This document shows positions 18,448 through 27,386 of a stretch of DNA of 38,768 nucleotides, one piece after another. Both the position numbers and the translations under genes were made by a program. Position 1 is the stretch's first letter, and each line of letters begins with the position of its first letter. Under the pieces are notes generated by a model. That model had not been told where the DNA came from. It saw only the letters and a list, made by a program, of their open reading frames with translations, and searched no databases. The DNA is from Candidatus Kaiserbacteria bacterium RIFCSPLOWO2_01_FULL_45_25 (GTDB lineage Bacteria > Patescibacteriota > Minisyncoccia > Phycocordibacterales > UBA918): contig MFLT01000008.1 of NCBI GenBank assembly GCA_001781415.1, forward strand, positions 162,650 through 201,417, given 5' to 3'.

Positions 18448-19092
18448 CTACCCTTTATATGATCCAGTGTGCAACTCATCGCGCACTCCAATTTTGTCGA
18501 CAATTATTTGGTGTTTGTAATCAAATACATCACGAGCGAGCTTGTCGTTCATCCCTACGCGGTAGAGCAAATCATCTGAGGTCATAACTGCAAATCGAAT
18601 TTCCATTCCAATCTCTGCTTCTAGTGAACGAATGGCTGTTTCGATTTTAGCCTGTGAAACTTTCTTCATCGTAATGAGCACATCAAGTGATTGTTCAAAC
18701 TCCCGGACAAACACTCCCGCCACACATAGGAAATCAATGGTGCCAGCTTTGCGTAAATGATTAAGGAGAGTCTTCCCATCTACTGGTGCAGTCTCAAAGA
18801 GGAACGTCTGGAGCGCTTGGAGTTCTGGAAATTTTTTATTAAGACCATACCCTAGGACCTTGGTCTTCTTCTCTTTACCATCACGACCAATGGTCGTGGC
18901 ATACATCGTACGCTTGGTAATTACCTCAGCGCGTTCTAGAGCTGAGATCTCAGTGCGAGCGGTGCGACGCACGAGCTTGGCACGCTTACACATATCATCA
19001 AAGGTAAATTCCCGAGATGGATTAAAAAGGAAAAAGCGGAGAAGTTTTACTCGCGCAGTGCTTCCAAACAAGATAGAAAGTGGCTCTGTCAT
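18448..19092 (-). CDS. Winged-helix transcriptional regulator-like protein
   Basis: LFGSTARVKLLRFFLFNPSREFTFDDMCKRAKLVRRTARTEISALERAEVI is wHTH-like. Confidence 0.65.
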   Translation of the reverse strand: MTEPLSILFGSTARVKLLRFFLFNPSREFTFDDMCKRAKLVRRTARTEISALERAEVITKRTMYATTIGRDGKEKKTKVLGYGLNKKFPELQALQTFLFETAPVDGKTLLNHLRKAGTIDFLCVAGVFVREFEQSLDVLITMKKVSQAKIETAIRSLEAEIGMEIRFAVMTSDDLLYRVGMNDKLARDVFDYKHQIIVDKIGVRDELHTGSYKG

Positions 19093-19265
19093 ACCGAAGA
19101 AATTAGCTAATGTCCCACGAGTATATCACGCGCCAGGCACTGGCAAATCTGGACAGAAAGACGGGATGTGTCGCGCTTTGTTTCATTGCTCATATCTTGT
19201 AAAAAACCGCTGTTAGGCATATAACTACTAATAGTCCCTGTTCCCAATTTGAAAGGAGGCAAATC

Positions 19266-19604
19266 ATGGCCACTCGGGTCAAAACCCCAAAATGCGTACT
19301 GGCAATAGGCACTGACCCAGAGTTGATTGAACGGAGTAAAAACCTGTACTCTGGTGAAGTGTTGATTTTGCAGGTCAAAACCTGTGATGCGGCTCTACGT
19401 TACCTTGACAGGTACAAGGATGCTGACGAAGTGTGGGTCTACTTCACCGCTCTTGGCGACAGAACACCACAGTTCTTCGAGTCGTCCCTCAAACGCCGAC
19501 ACCCTGACGTTAAGGTATGGTTTGTGGCTACCACCTTCAAACAAATCATGAACACAGCGCCAGAAATTAACTGGTGGATACTGGAGCCAAAGCAAGGTGT
19601 CTGA
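19266..19604 (+). CDS. Small hypothetical protein (receiver-like fold possible)
   Basis: Strong SD aaaggagg 6 nt before the ATG; followed by terminator 19622-19650. Confidence 0.7.
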   Translation: MATRVKTPKCVLAIGTDPELIERSKNLYSGEVLILQVKTCDAALRYLDRYKDADEVWVYFTALGDRTPQFFESSLKRRHPDVKVWFVATTFKQIMNTAPEINWWILEPKQGV

Positions 19605-19621
19605 TTCCACACCAACCCCAA

Positions 19622-19650
19622 AACCCGCACACTACGTGCGGGTTATTTTT
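19622..19650 (+). terminator. Intrinsic terminator
   Basis: aacccgcac-actac-gtgcgggtt-attttttatt. Confidence 0.85.
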
Positions 19651-19777
19651 TATTATTTGTGACCCTATGCTTGTTCATACTACATATACCTTGATTGCTT
19701 TTACTTAATTCTGTGCTATACTAATGGAAATTCGGCTGGTCATTGCCTGTTAATGACTTACACTCCAGGAGAGAGAA

Positions 19778-19879
19778 ATGAAATCTCAACACCTTTGCAA
19801 AATTATCCTCGGCCTCACCATCTGTGCGGCTGGGGTGTATGCCTTATTTGATATGTTCTTTTTGTCTGCACGGTTCTAG
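19778..19879 (+). CDS. 33-aa putative single-span membrane peptide
   Basis: SD ccaggagag before ATG; MKSQHLCKIILGLTICAAGVYALFDMFFLSARF*; TATACT -10-like upstream; terminator at 19915-19940. Confidence 0.55.
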   Translation: MKSQHLCKIILGLTICAAGVYALFDMFFLSARF

Positions 19880-19914
19880 CGAACCGTGTCATGGACGTTG
19901 GTCAACTGACCACC

Positions 19915-19940
19915 AAAAGCCTTGCATCTGCAGGGCTTTT
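19915..19940 (+). terminator. Intrinsic terminator after the 33-aa ORF
   Basis: aaaagccttgca-tc-tgcagggctttttatttt. Confidence 0.7.
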
Positions 19941-19972
19941 TATTTTGTGTATTAAAGCGAATATGATTTACA

Positions 19973-20017
19973 AAAACCGCGCACCCAAAGGGTGCGCGGT
20001 TTTATTTTGAACTAAGA
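19973..20017. terminator. Terminator plus repeated TTTTATTTTGAACTAAG module
   Basis: aaaaccgcgcaccc-aaa-gggtgcgcggttttattttgaactaag. Confidence 0.75.
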
Positions 20018-20248
20018 AATTTACTTAGCAGGCCGCTGCAGCTGACAGCTCCCTTTGGGGTCGCTGCTCAGCTAAGCGTCTGCATAAGTTCACAATAGTC
20101 GCCTAACGGCTCGTTTGTTTACTTAAGTGTTACCTTCCCACAAGTCATTAAGTATATTTGTTCGCTACGCTCCAAATCTACTAAGTGCTCGCGGGCCCGG
20201 CTCGCTGGTTCGTCGCCCTAGGAAGGGGCGACTCACATCGCTGCGCCC

Positions 20249-20343
20249 CTAAGGTAACTTTGAAGATTTCTTGCCAAAATAAAAACCCCGCAGTTGCGGG
20301 GTTTTTATTTTGAACTAAGAAATTTACTTCAAAGTTACCTTAG
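20249..20343 (-). terminator. Extended rplL terminator hairpin overlapping the 3' end of rplL
   Basis: Outer 17-bp arms ctaaggtaactttgaag/cttcaaagttaccttag; inner aaaataaaaaccccgc-agtt-gcggggtttttatttt. Confidence 0.8.
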
Positions 20344-20722
20344 CTCCAGCCTCTTCCAATTTAGCCTTAAGAGCCTCAGCATCTTCCTTCTTCATTCCTT
20401 CCTTAACAACTGATGGAGCTGCGTCTACAAGGTCCTTAGCTTCCTTGAGTCCAAGACCAAGTACTTCCTTAACAACCTTGATAACTGCAATCTTCTGTGC
20501 GCCACCTTCTGTAAGTTCCACTGTGAACTCTGATTGTTCTTCTGCACCAGCTCCAGCTGCTGCTGGTCCGGCTACTGCTACTGCAGCGGCTGAAACGCCC
20601 CACTTCTCTTCAATAGTCTTAACGAGGTCGTTAAGCTCAAGTACTGTCATCTTCTCTACAGCCTCAATGATTTGTTCGTGTGTCATATATAATTTTTGGG
20701 TTTTTAAAATGTGAGTGAGCAA
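20324..20722 (-). CDS. rplL: 50S ribosomal protein L7/L12 (start probably at [13 protein letters not shown])
   Basis: [68 protein letters not shown]. Confidence 0.95.
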   Translation of the reverse strand: MLTHILKTQKLYMTHEQIIEAVEKMTVLELNDLVKTIEEKWGVSAAAVAVAGPAAAGAGAEEQSEFTVELTEGGAQKIAVIKVVKEVLGLGLKEAKDLVDAAPSVVKEGMKKEDAEALKAKLEEAGAKVTLK

Positions 20723-21208
20723 CTATGCCTTAGTCTCGGCAACTTTACTGAGCACAACAGCGAAACGCTGACGTGGTGAGTTGATGAGCTGTGCAAACAT
20801 TGCGCGGAGTGTATCAAGTGGAGGAATTGATGCAATTGCAATCATTTCATCTTGTGTCTTAAATACGCCCTGGAAAACGCCTCCAACAATCGCGAGATTG
20901 TCTTTGTACTTTCCGGTAAACTCCTTGATGCTTTGGGCTGGGGTAATTGCATCGGTACTGTACGCGATAGCAATTTCTCCACCGAGCTCTGGCATAGTTC
21001 CTTCGAACTTCTCGCCAAAGGCACGCTGCATAAGAGTCTTCTTAGCTACGAAGTAGCCAACTCCCTTTTCGCGGAGCTCCTTACGCATTGCAGTAGTATT
21101 TGCAACGGTGAGACCTTTGTAGTGTACAAAGACGATAGCGTCTGAGTTATCACGTACAGTCTCGAGCTTCGCCAAAATATCTTCCTTCTTGGCTTTAGTG
21201 ATGGCCAT
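20723..21208 (-). CDS. rplJ: 50S ribosomal protein L10
   Basis: MAITKAKKEDILAKLETVRDNSDAIVFVHYKGLTVANTTAMRKELREKGVGYFVAKKTLMQRAF. Confidence 0.93.
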   Translation of the reverse strand: MAITKAKKEDILAKLETVRDNSDAIVFVHYKGLTVANTTAMRKELREKGVGYFVAKKTLMQRAFGEKFEGTMPELGGEIAIAYSTDAITPAQSIKEFTGKYKDNLAIVGGVFQGVFKTQDEMIAIASIPPLDTLRAMFAQLINSPRQRFAVVLSKVAETKA

Positions 21209-21214
21209 GTTTTT

Positions 21215-21400
21215 TGTACTAGAACGAATAAATACAGGTCATGGATAGGCAGCAGGTTGCTTCCTATCGATGGCTTCGACCCCATTTCGTTAAGAGATGG
21301 ACCTCGGTGGGCGACTAGATTCTAGTCATTACCGCACTTCCGTGCGACCAACTGTCATGAGCCTGGTCCGGAGACTATACCAGAAACCTGTGCCGAGGTA
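21215..21400 (-). promoter_or_regulatory. Probable L10 leader (ribosomal protein autoregulatory RNA)
   Basis: Position directly upstream of rplJ and several paired segments (e.g. ggtataGTCTCCGGACC, cgcacggaagtgcg). No covariance model run. Confidence 0.5.
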
Positions 21401-21411
21401 AAGAGGTAGCA

Positions 21412-21442
21412 AAAAGGCGGGAAGCTTCGCTCCCCGCCTTTT
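21412..21442. terminator. Intrinsic terminator
   Basis: aaaaggcggg-aagcttcgctc-cccgcctttt. Confidence 0.8.
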
Positions 21443-21460
21443 CTAAATCTTCCAAAAAAC

Positions 21461-21700
21461 CTAAAATCCGGTGAAAATACTTGAAACAGACTCTCCAAGC
21501 ACACGTGACCACCCTCCTTTAATAACAAACGTCAGGAGGAGTGCGCCCACAATAAATACCGGGACGGAGAAGGTGAGAGCCAGCACCGCATCAGGCGCCT
21601 TAAAAAATAGCGCGACGAGAGCTAGTATTATGGCCAGCCCCGCAATCAAAGTGATTATCGCCGTCGCTTCACATAAAAAATTCTTAATTTTATCTTTCAT
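21461..21700 (-). CDS. Small two-TM membrane protein
   Basis: IITLIAGLAIILALVALFFKAPDAVLALTFSVPVFIVGALLLTFVI. Confidence 0.6.
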   Translation of the reverse strand: MKDKIKNFLCEATAIITLIAGLAIILALVALFFKAPDAVLALTFSVPVFIVGALLLTFVIKGGWSRVLGESVSSIFTGF

Positions 21701-21702
21701 GA

Positions 21703-22206
21703 TTATTCATTTTGATTCTTCAACTGTTCTGCCTTGTGCCCTATGAGGTTACTTAGAAGCTGCAGGAAGGTCGCTACGGCTGAGATAGCTAGCAGCATGA
21801 CTGGATACACCGCATACGGTGTAATAAGGTAAAAGAAGATGACTACAGCCGCTGCCCACACACCAAAACACCATGGGCAAGAGAGTAGGTCGGCAATAGT
21901 TCGCCGTGGACCAAAGCGTGGTTTCTCTAGTTCACTTCCCTTCCCAACTTTTACCACATCCCAGAACTGTTCCCGGATGAATTTGGTAATTGCGTCATAC
22001 ACGAAGAGTCTGACCAAGCGCCAAGTAGCGAGAGTGATAAGTACATAATCAACCAGCTCCAGTTCCGCCAAAGGAATACGTGCTTCAGTCTCAAGGATAA
22101 TAGCCGCCATCACCACTACTCCAAAGAAGAAGAGTGAGAACACCAAATTCCAAAAATACTGATCAGTGATTCGTATCATAGTGAGATTATACCCCAAGCC
22201 CGACAA
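21703..22206 (-). CDS. DUF1360-like membrane protein
   Basis: LITLATWRLVRLFVYDAITKFIRE ... LLSCPWCFGVWAAAVVIFFY. Confidence 0.7.
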   Translation of the reverse strand: MSGLGYNLTMIRITDQYFWNLVFSLFFFGVVVMAAIILETEARIPLAELELVDYVLITLATWRLVRLFVYDAITKFIREQFWDVVKVGKGSELEKPRFGPRRTIADLLSCPWCFGVWAAAVVIFFYLITPYAVYPVMLLAISAVATFLQLLSNLIGHKAEQLKNQNE

Positions 22207-22339
22207 TCAGGACAAACAACAACGTCCCCGCAATAACCGCGACAAAACTCAGCAGGAATTTATAGAAGGTTTTATTGAACATGTGGGATTAGTATAGCAT
22301 TTACGCATTGAGGTGCGGAATGGATGTATATAACTAAAG

Positions 22340-22603
22340 TCACTTGACTACGTTCTTGTATACAACCGAACGGTGGGCAATAAGGACAATATAAACCTCA
22401 TTTTCTGAAAGGCTAAAAACAACGCGATAGTTACCAACTCGCAAACTACGCAGACCCTTGAGTGAGAATTGGAGCGGTTTACCAAACAGCGTAGGTTCTG
22501 ACATTAGCTTATCTTCAATCGCGGTCTTAATCTGACGTTTGACGGCCGCTGAAAGACCTTTGATATCTTCCGCTACCTTAGAATGATACGTGACCGTATA
22601 CAT
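22340..22603 (-). CDS. RelE/ParE-family toxin
   Basis: VTYHSKVAEDIKGLSAAVKRQIKTAIEDKL...LKGLRSLRVGNYRVVFSLSENEVYIVLIAHRSVVY. Confidence 0.85.
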   Translation of the reverse strand: MYTVTYHSKVAEDIKGLSAAVKRQIKTAIEDKLMSEPTLFGKPLQFSLKGLRSLRVGNYRVVFSLSENEVYIVLIAHRSVVYKNVVK

Positions 22604-22606
22604 ACC

Positions 22607-22828
22607 CTAGCCCCAGATATCAGTATGGGAAATCTTTTTACCCTTATCGCGCAAACGTTCTTCACCAAGCAAAGATAAAGCCCGGTCCTCTTCTAGGAGC
22701 AATGAGCTACGCAATAATTCTGCGACCTTGGTCGCTTGTGGGACTTCATCCCGCTTAGCGATTTCTTTAATTAATTCATCAATCTCAGGTGAAAGTGTGA
22801 TATTAAGTCTGCGTTTTGTTGTAGCCAT
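22607..22828 (-). CDS. Ribbon-helix-helix antitoxin
   Basis: MATTKRRLNITLSPEIDELIKEIAKRDEVPQATKVAELLRSSLLLEED; directly upstream of the RelE-like toxin. The track start at 22879 is longer. Confidence 0.75.
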   Translation of the reverse strand: MATTKRRLNITLSPEIDELIKEIAKRDEVPQATKVAELLRSSLLLEEDRALSLLGEERLRDKGKKISHTDIWG

Positions 22829-22912
22829 ATATCCACAGTGTATCAAAAGTGTATCACCTGTCAATAAAAGCGGATGCACGATTCTGTTTCCGAAGGGTGA
22901 CCCTTCGTAGAA

Positions 22913-23443
22913 TTAGATATCTAGTTCTGGGGTTTTGTAGTACTTTAACTCTGAAGGATTGAGGCTTGCTTTAATAGTGATCCCGTCACCTTTCATTACG
23001 AATGGTAGTGATGTTACCTGCATAGCTAAATTCTGCTCGGCTGAATAATTAGCTAACTCAGCATCAGTTGCTTGAACAAGCATCACTAAAGTAAATGAAG
23101 CTGCAGTACCCTTAGGGACCATATAAACACCGTTAATCAATTTAGCATCACTTAGCACAATACCCATACTCTTCCCTACTTTTGCTATCTCATCTTCACT
23201 ATCTACGGTTTTGTAACCAACAGCAAAGCTGTCATCAGTTAATGCAGATTGTGGCAATGCAAGCATTGGCATCTCAAGATCATATTTCTTTAAACCAAAA
23301 TCGTAAGAAACGGTGTACAGAAAAACGTTCTGGCTCAAGGCCACAGCATTCTGAGAAGTAGTAAAGTACGCGGACGCGCTACCTGGCAAGACACCAACGA
23401 GTACGGCCACGCTCGCGATGATAACTGATTTTATATTTAACAT
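22913..23443 (-). CDS. Secreted hypothetical protein
   Basis: Signal peptide MLNIKSVIIASVAVLVGVLPGSASAYF; no family recognised. Confidence 0.65.
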   Translation of the reverse strand: MLNIKSVIIASVAVLVGVLPGSASAYFTTSQNAVALSQNVFLYTVSYDFGLKKYDLEMPMLALPQSALTDDSFAVGYKTVDSEDEIAKVGKSMGIVLSDAKLINGVYMVPKGTAASFTLVMLVQATDAELANYSAEQNLAMQVTSLPFVMKGDGITIKASLNPSELKYYKTPELDI

Positions 23444-23534
23444 ACGTCTATTTTATACTAACGCCGGTAAGATACAAAACAAAAGCCCTGGCGAGTGACC
23501 AAGGCTTTTTATTTTGAACTAAGTTTACGAAGTT

Positions 23535-23570
23535 ACGAAGGGCCACCCTTCGCGAAGGGTGGCCCTTCGT
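23535..23570. repeat. 36-bp perfect palindrome
   Basis: acgaagggccacccttcgcgaagggtggcccttcgt. Confidence 0.92.
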
Positions 23571-23606
23571 TGGATGTGGCTGGGGGTTATTCTTTGATTT
23601 TTTGGC

Positions 23607-23640
23607 AAACAAAAAACTCCCCGAAGGGAGTTTTTTGTTT
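23607..23640 (-). terminator. Intrinsic terminator of the surface-protein gene
   Basis: aaacaaaaaactccc-cgaa-gggagttttttgttt. Confidence 0.85.
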
Positions 23641-23666
23641 CATCCTAACTTAGACTACGACTTCAA

Positions 23667-25661
23667 TTATGAAGTGATAGTAGTCTGAGCTGTGTCTACA
23701 TCTTCGTCAGAAACATCTTGTGAATCTGTTGCTGTAGCAGCATCAGTTGTCGCAAAATTGATTTCATCAAGACGAAGCTTGTAAGAACCAGAAGCTGCTG
23801 GGTCGAAAGTAACTTCAAGTGTGAATGTTTCAGTTGAACCATCACTTACCTTGAATGAGTTAGTCTCACCAGAACCATCCATGTCGAATGAAGGTGTAGT
23901 TGTACCTGTAGATACTACAGAGTTTGTATTAGTGTCGATGATTGAGTACACAACACCTGCTGTGAGGTCAGTTGTACTTGCAGTCGCACCAAATGGTAGA
24001 TACACAGTATCTCCAAACGCTGTAACTTCAAACTCTAGGGTAAACTTAGCCTCATCGTCAGTTTGATCTGTGTCATCATTTTCGATTGAGAGAACAGATT
24101 CGTCAACAAGCTCAACAGATACTCCTTCTGTTCGAAGTGTATGTGTCTCACTGATAACTACTGAACCGTCTACAGTGATGTCATCAGAACCTTCTGCATC
24201 GATAGAAGTAGCTGCAACTTGGGCAACGATTGTTGAACCCTCATCAGCAAGCTCCATATCTTCGAAGTCAGCGTAGAGACTTGCAGTAACAACTGAATCT
24301 GCATCGATAGTTACGTCACCGTCAATATCGAATACAAGTGTTACGGCTGCTCCTGTTCCTGTGTATGACTCAGCGTTGAATGATTGTCCATCGATTTCTA
24401 GACGGAAGTCATTTACTAGGTCATCCATGTTTGAAGCAACAGTTGATGTAGCGATAACTGTAATCTCGTTAAGAGTTACATCACCGTCACTATCTTCTGC
24501 TGAAAGATCAAACGCGAAGATCATAGCTTCAACATTGTCATCTTCATCAAGAGCGAATGTTGTTGCATCTGGGTCCTCGTCAGAAGACTCAAGATCAAGA
24601 TCATCTCCAGCTCCAGCTGCTTCAACTGTGAATTCAGCTGCAGCACCACCGTTGGCAGCGTCAATGTCTCCTTCAGTAGTATCTGTTGTTGCTACACCAT
24701 CCGCATCAAAGAAACGGATTGAGTTAGCGAAGATATCCCAGTCTGCAAGAGTAGCACTTCCGGCATCATCAACTGAGCCAGCTACTGAAACAGCAACTAC
24801 GATTTCTAGTTCCTCATCTTCCATTGCTACGATATCAAGACCTGAGAATCGGATAGTACCAGCATCTTCATCTAGGTACTCATCTTCATCTGAAGCATCA
24901 ACACGAGCAACTTCTTCTCCATCTACCCAAAGTGAGATTTCCTCGAATACATCAAAAGCGTCAGCTTCTGTGTTTCCAGTACCTACTAGAGCGATATCGA
25001 GACGTGAGATTGAAGCATCACCATCAGAGAATTCAACTGTGAATTCTGCGGCAGCAACGTCTTCTGAACCTTCTTCTACGTCATCTGCATCTTCACCATC
25101 AGCAACTTCGAAAGTAGTGAGTGAAGCTTCACCTGAAAGTTCAGCTGAATCTGTGTCCTCATCTTCGTCAGTATCTTCGTCTGGTGTAGTTGTAGTTGTA
25201 GTGTTTAGAGCGTTAGCCTTAGCACGTGTAGATGGTCCGAAGTATCCTGTTGGATTTACGAGACCAGCTGGTGTAAGGATGTCAGCTCGGTACATTACTT
25301 GGAACTTAGATACTGCGGCAGCTGTAGCTGGGCCGTAGAACTCAGTTTCCATTCCTGTTGAACCTACTCCTTCTGCTGCTACGCGAGTATCAGCGTTCTT
25401 GTTGAGGAACATTTGGAGTTCCTTAACATCAGCACCTGTAGCGCCAACGTTGAGGTCACGTGTCCATGTGTATCCACTTGCTGTTGTAGAACCTCCAGCT
25501 TGTGACTGTAGGGCTGCAATTTGAGCAAGAAGTGTATTAATCATCGCTTGCAAGTCTTCTGATGATTGCGCCTGCGCTGCAGGAGCCATCATTGTGAAGA
25601 TCATCGCAACTGCAACAAAAGCAATCGCTGCCTTTGATGCAAAATTCTTTGCAATAGTCAT
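23667..25661 (-). CDS. Large acidic secreted surface protein with peptidoglycan-binding-like domain (S-layer candidate)
   Basis: Signal peptide ...AAPAAQAQ; RDLNVGATGADVKELQMFLNKN...FYGPATAAAVSKFQ...GYFGPSTRAKANAL; Asp/Glu-rich beta-type remainder. Confidence 0.85.
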   Translation of the reverse strand: MTIAKNFASKAAIAFVAVAMIFTMMAPAAQAQSSEDLQAMINTLLAQIAALQSQAGGSTTASGYTWTRDLNVGATGADVKELQMFLNKNADTRVAAEGVGSTGMETEFYGPATAAAVSKFQVMYRADILTPAGLVNPTGYFGPSTRAKANALNTTTTTTPDEDTDEDEDTDSAELSGEASLTTFEVADGEDADDVEEGSEDVAAAEFTVEFSDGDASISRLDIALVGTGNTEADAFDVFEEISLWVDGEEVARVDASDEDEYLDEDAGTIRFSGLDIVAMEDEELEIVVAVSVAGSVDDAGSATLADWDIFANSIRFFDADGVATTDTTEGDIDAANGGAAAEFTVEAAGAGDDLDLESSDEDPDATTFALDEDDNVEAMIFAFDLSAEDSDGDVTLNEITVIATSTVASNMDDLVNDFRLEIDGQSFNAESYTGTGAAVTLVFDIDGDVTIDADSVVTASLYADFEDMELADEGSTIVAQVAATSIDAEGSDDITVDGSVVISETHTLRTEGVSVELVDESVLSIENDDTDQTDDEAKFTLEFEVTAFGDTVYLPFGATASTTDLTAGVVYSIIDTNTNSVVSTGTTTPSFDMDGSGETNSFKVSDGSTETFTLEVTFDPAASGSYKLRLDEINFATTDAATATDSQDVSDEDVDTAQTTITS

Positions 25662-26453
25662 ATATAAGTGTTTTTTGCCCCTTGTTATAGGGCGTGCTCG
25701 CTTTCGCGAACTGTTAATTTGATAACTGCTGATAATATGAATTAATTCATATTCATAAAGTGGCTTATCAGACCACCTTACAAAATATCACTAACCCTAC
25801 ACCTTACGATGTAGGGATTAGCTGCTAAGAGGGACTGAGTGTCTGGCTTGTTGCGACCGTGGCGGGAAAAGGATTGGCGGGAATGCACTTCTACCTACTT
25901 CTACGTATATATGTAGAAAAGGTAACGCTGTACATAAGCGTATATATGATTGATATGAAAGTTAGGTAGCATCCTACGTAACCCATGAAGACAATTAAGC
26001 CTTAACATGTCTAACAAAGAACATTCATAACGTCGTGCTTTTCTAGTTCATGTATTGGGGTGAGTTGTGGTCTACACAACTGGTGTCCAACACTTTAGAA
26101 AAAAGCGCACGAGCGCATGTGTGAAGTATACCAAGTTTTTATCCTCGGTATAGCTTACATGCTGACGGAGTGTGGATTATTACCTCGCGTTCGTAAAGAT
26201 ACGAAGCATGGCAATATATAAAGCCCTGTCAGTAAGTAAGCTAGACGATACGATACGTGAAAGTACAGTAAACGTCAATAAAACTTCACTTATTTTGTCT
26301 GCCTGTGATGACGACTGAGTATATGGTTCCTTACGCTCAAAAAGACACTATGCAACACATATTTGGGGTACACAAGGGCAGTTAAAACGTTAGTTTTAAG
26401 GGCCCTTCCGGGTACGCAGGCAATAGTAAATCTGGCCCTGACTCCCCTACCAA

Positions 26454-26484
26454 AAATGACCGATACGGAACGTATCGGTCATTT
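26454..26484 (-). terminator. Intrinsic terminator-like hairpin
   Basis: aaatgaccgatac-ggaac-gtatcggtcattt. Confidence 0.75.
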
Positions 26485-26515
26485 GTGTCGCATATAAATC
26501 TCTGAGACAGAATTA

Positions 26516-27244
26516 CTACTTAGTTGCTATGGAGTACTTAGACCAACGTCTTTCTCCTTCTCGTACTACTTGTCCTTTTTCTATGAGACTGTTGAGCTCG
26601 CGTTGAATTGTCTTTTCACTCACGTCGGTGATTACTTCGGAGATGTCTTTGATAGTGGCAGCCGGCTTGGCTTCAAGGACTGTCTTTATGCGCGCACCTC
26701 TGTCCACTAGCTGACTATAGACCATGTGAGCGTCTGAACTGATGTCCCCTTTCGGAATCGAGACTCGTGATGGACGAGTCGGACCTGAGAGAGATGTCCG
26801 AGTAACTCGCTTGATGTCTCCGCCGGAGTTGCCCTCTGTGTCGCGCATCGTAAGTGGGATAGCGCCTACGAAGTGGTTGCGGAGGTAGCGTTGGACTAGA
26901 TCAACTTCACCGACTAATAGGGCGAGGACTTCGTCATTGAGTACGCGAGCAGCATTGGCGATGCGGAGTGTCCCTTCAAGCGCCACGAGTGACTGTTGGA
27001 ATGGGAAGATTTTTTCCTTGGCTTCATACTCGTACAAAGACAAAGTGGCGAGAGAAGCTTCATGGACCGCCATGGCTTTTTCACTCATTGTCTTTATGTG
27101 AAATTCTGTCTCTTGCTTTCGCTCGATGTAAGACAAAATATAAAATACAACCGAGACTGTTCTCTCTGTCTTTTTGAAAACATTACTGTAGTACTCATTA
27201 TTGGCAGCTAGTCTTTTTACCGCAAACACGTTGTCTTTGTCCAT
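26516..27244 (-). CDS. Protein with C-terminal winged-helix DNA-binding domain
   Basis: C-term ATIKDISEVITDVSEKTIQRELNSLIEKGQVVREGERRWSKYSI. Confidence 0.65.
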   Translation of the reverse strand: MDKDNVFAVKRLAANNEYYSNVFKKTERTVSVVFYILSYIERKQETEFHIKTMSEKAMAVHEASLATLSLYEYEAKEKIFPFQQSLVALEGTLRIANAARVLNDEVLALLVGEVDLVQRYLRNHFVGAIPLTMRDTEGNSGGDIKRVTRTSLSGPTRPSRVSIPKGDISSDAHMVYSQLVDRGARIKTVLEAKPAATIKDISEVITDVSEKTIQRELNSLIEKGQVVREGERRWSKYSIATK

Positions 27245-27386
27245 GTTGTCTGTTATATGTCTTTTAATAGCGTCTCGTCTCGGTCACTTCTTTGTCCTTA
27301 AGAGTTAATTACCTATGAGCCATTATAAAGACATTTGCTGTATTTTACAAGGCTTTTAAGTGTGTCTTTGAGTATGGTAATTAGGC

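Noticed and set aside
24361-25338. 325-aa plus-strand ORF rich in S/T/A
   Set aside because: Antisense shadow of the acidic surface-protein gene; Ser-rich composition is what an Asp/Glu-rich gene produces on the other strand.
25665-26450. tmRNA, RNase P RNA or SRP RNA in the long non-coding region
   Set aside because: No tag-peptide, TUCGA-arm/CCA end or other diagnostic motif recognised by eye; a covariance scan would be needed.
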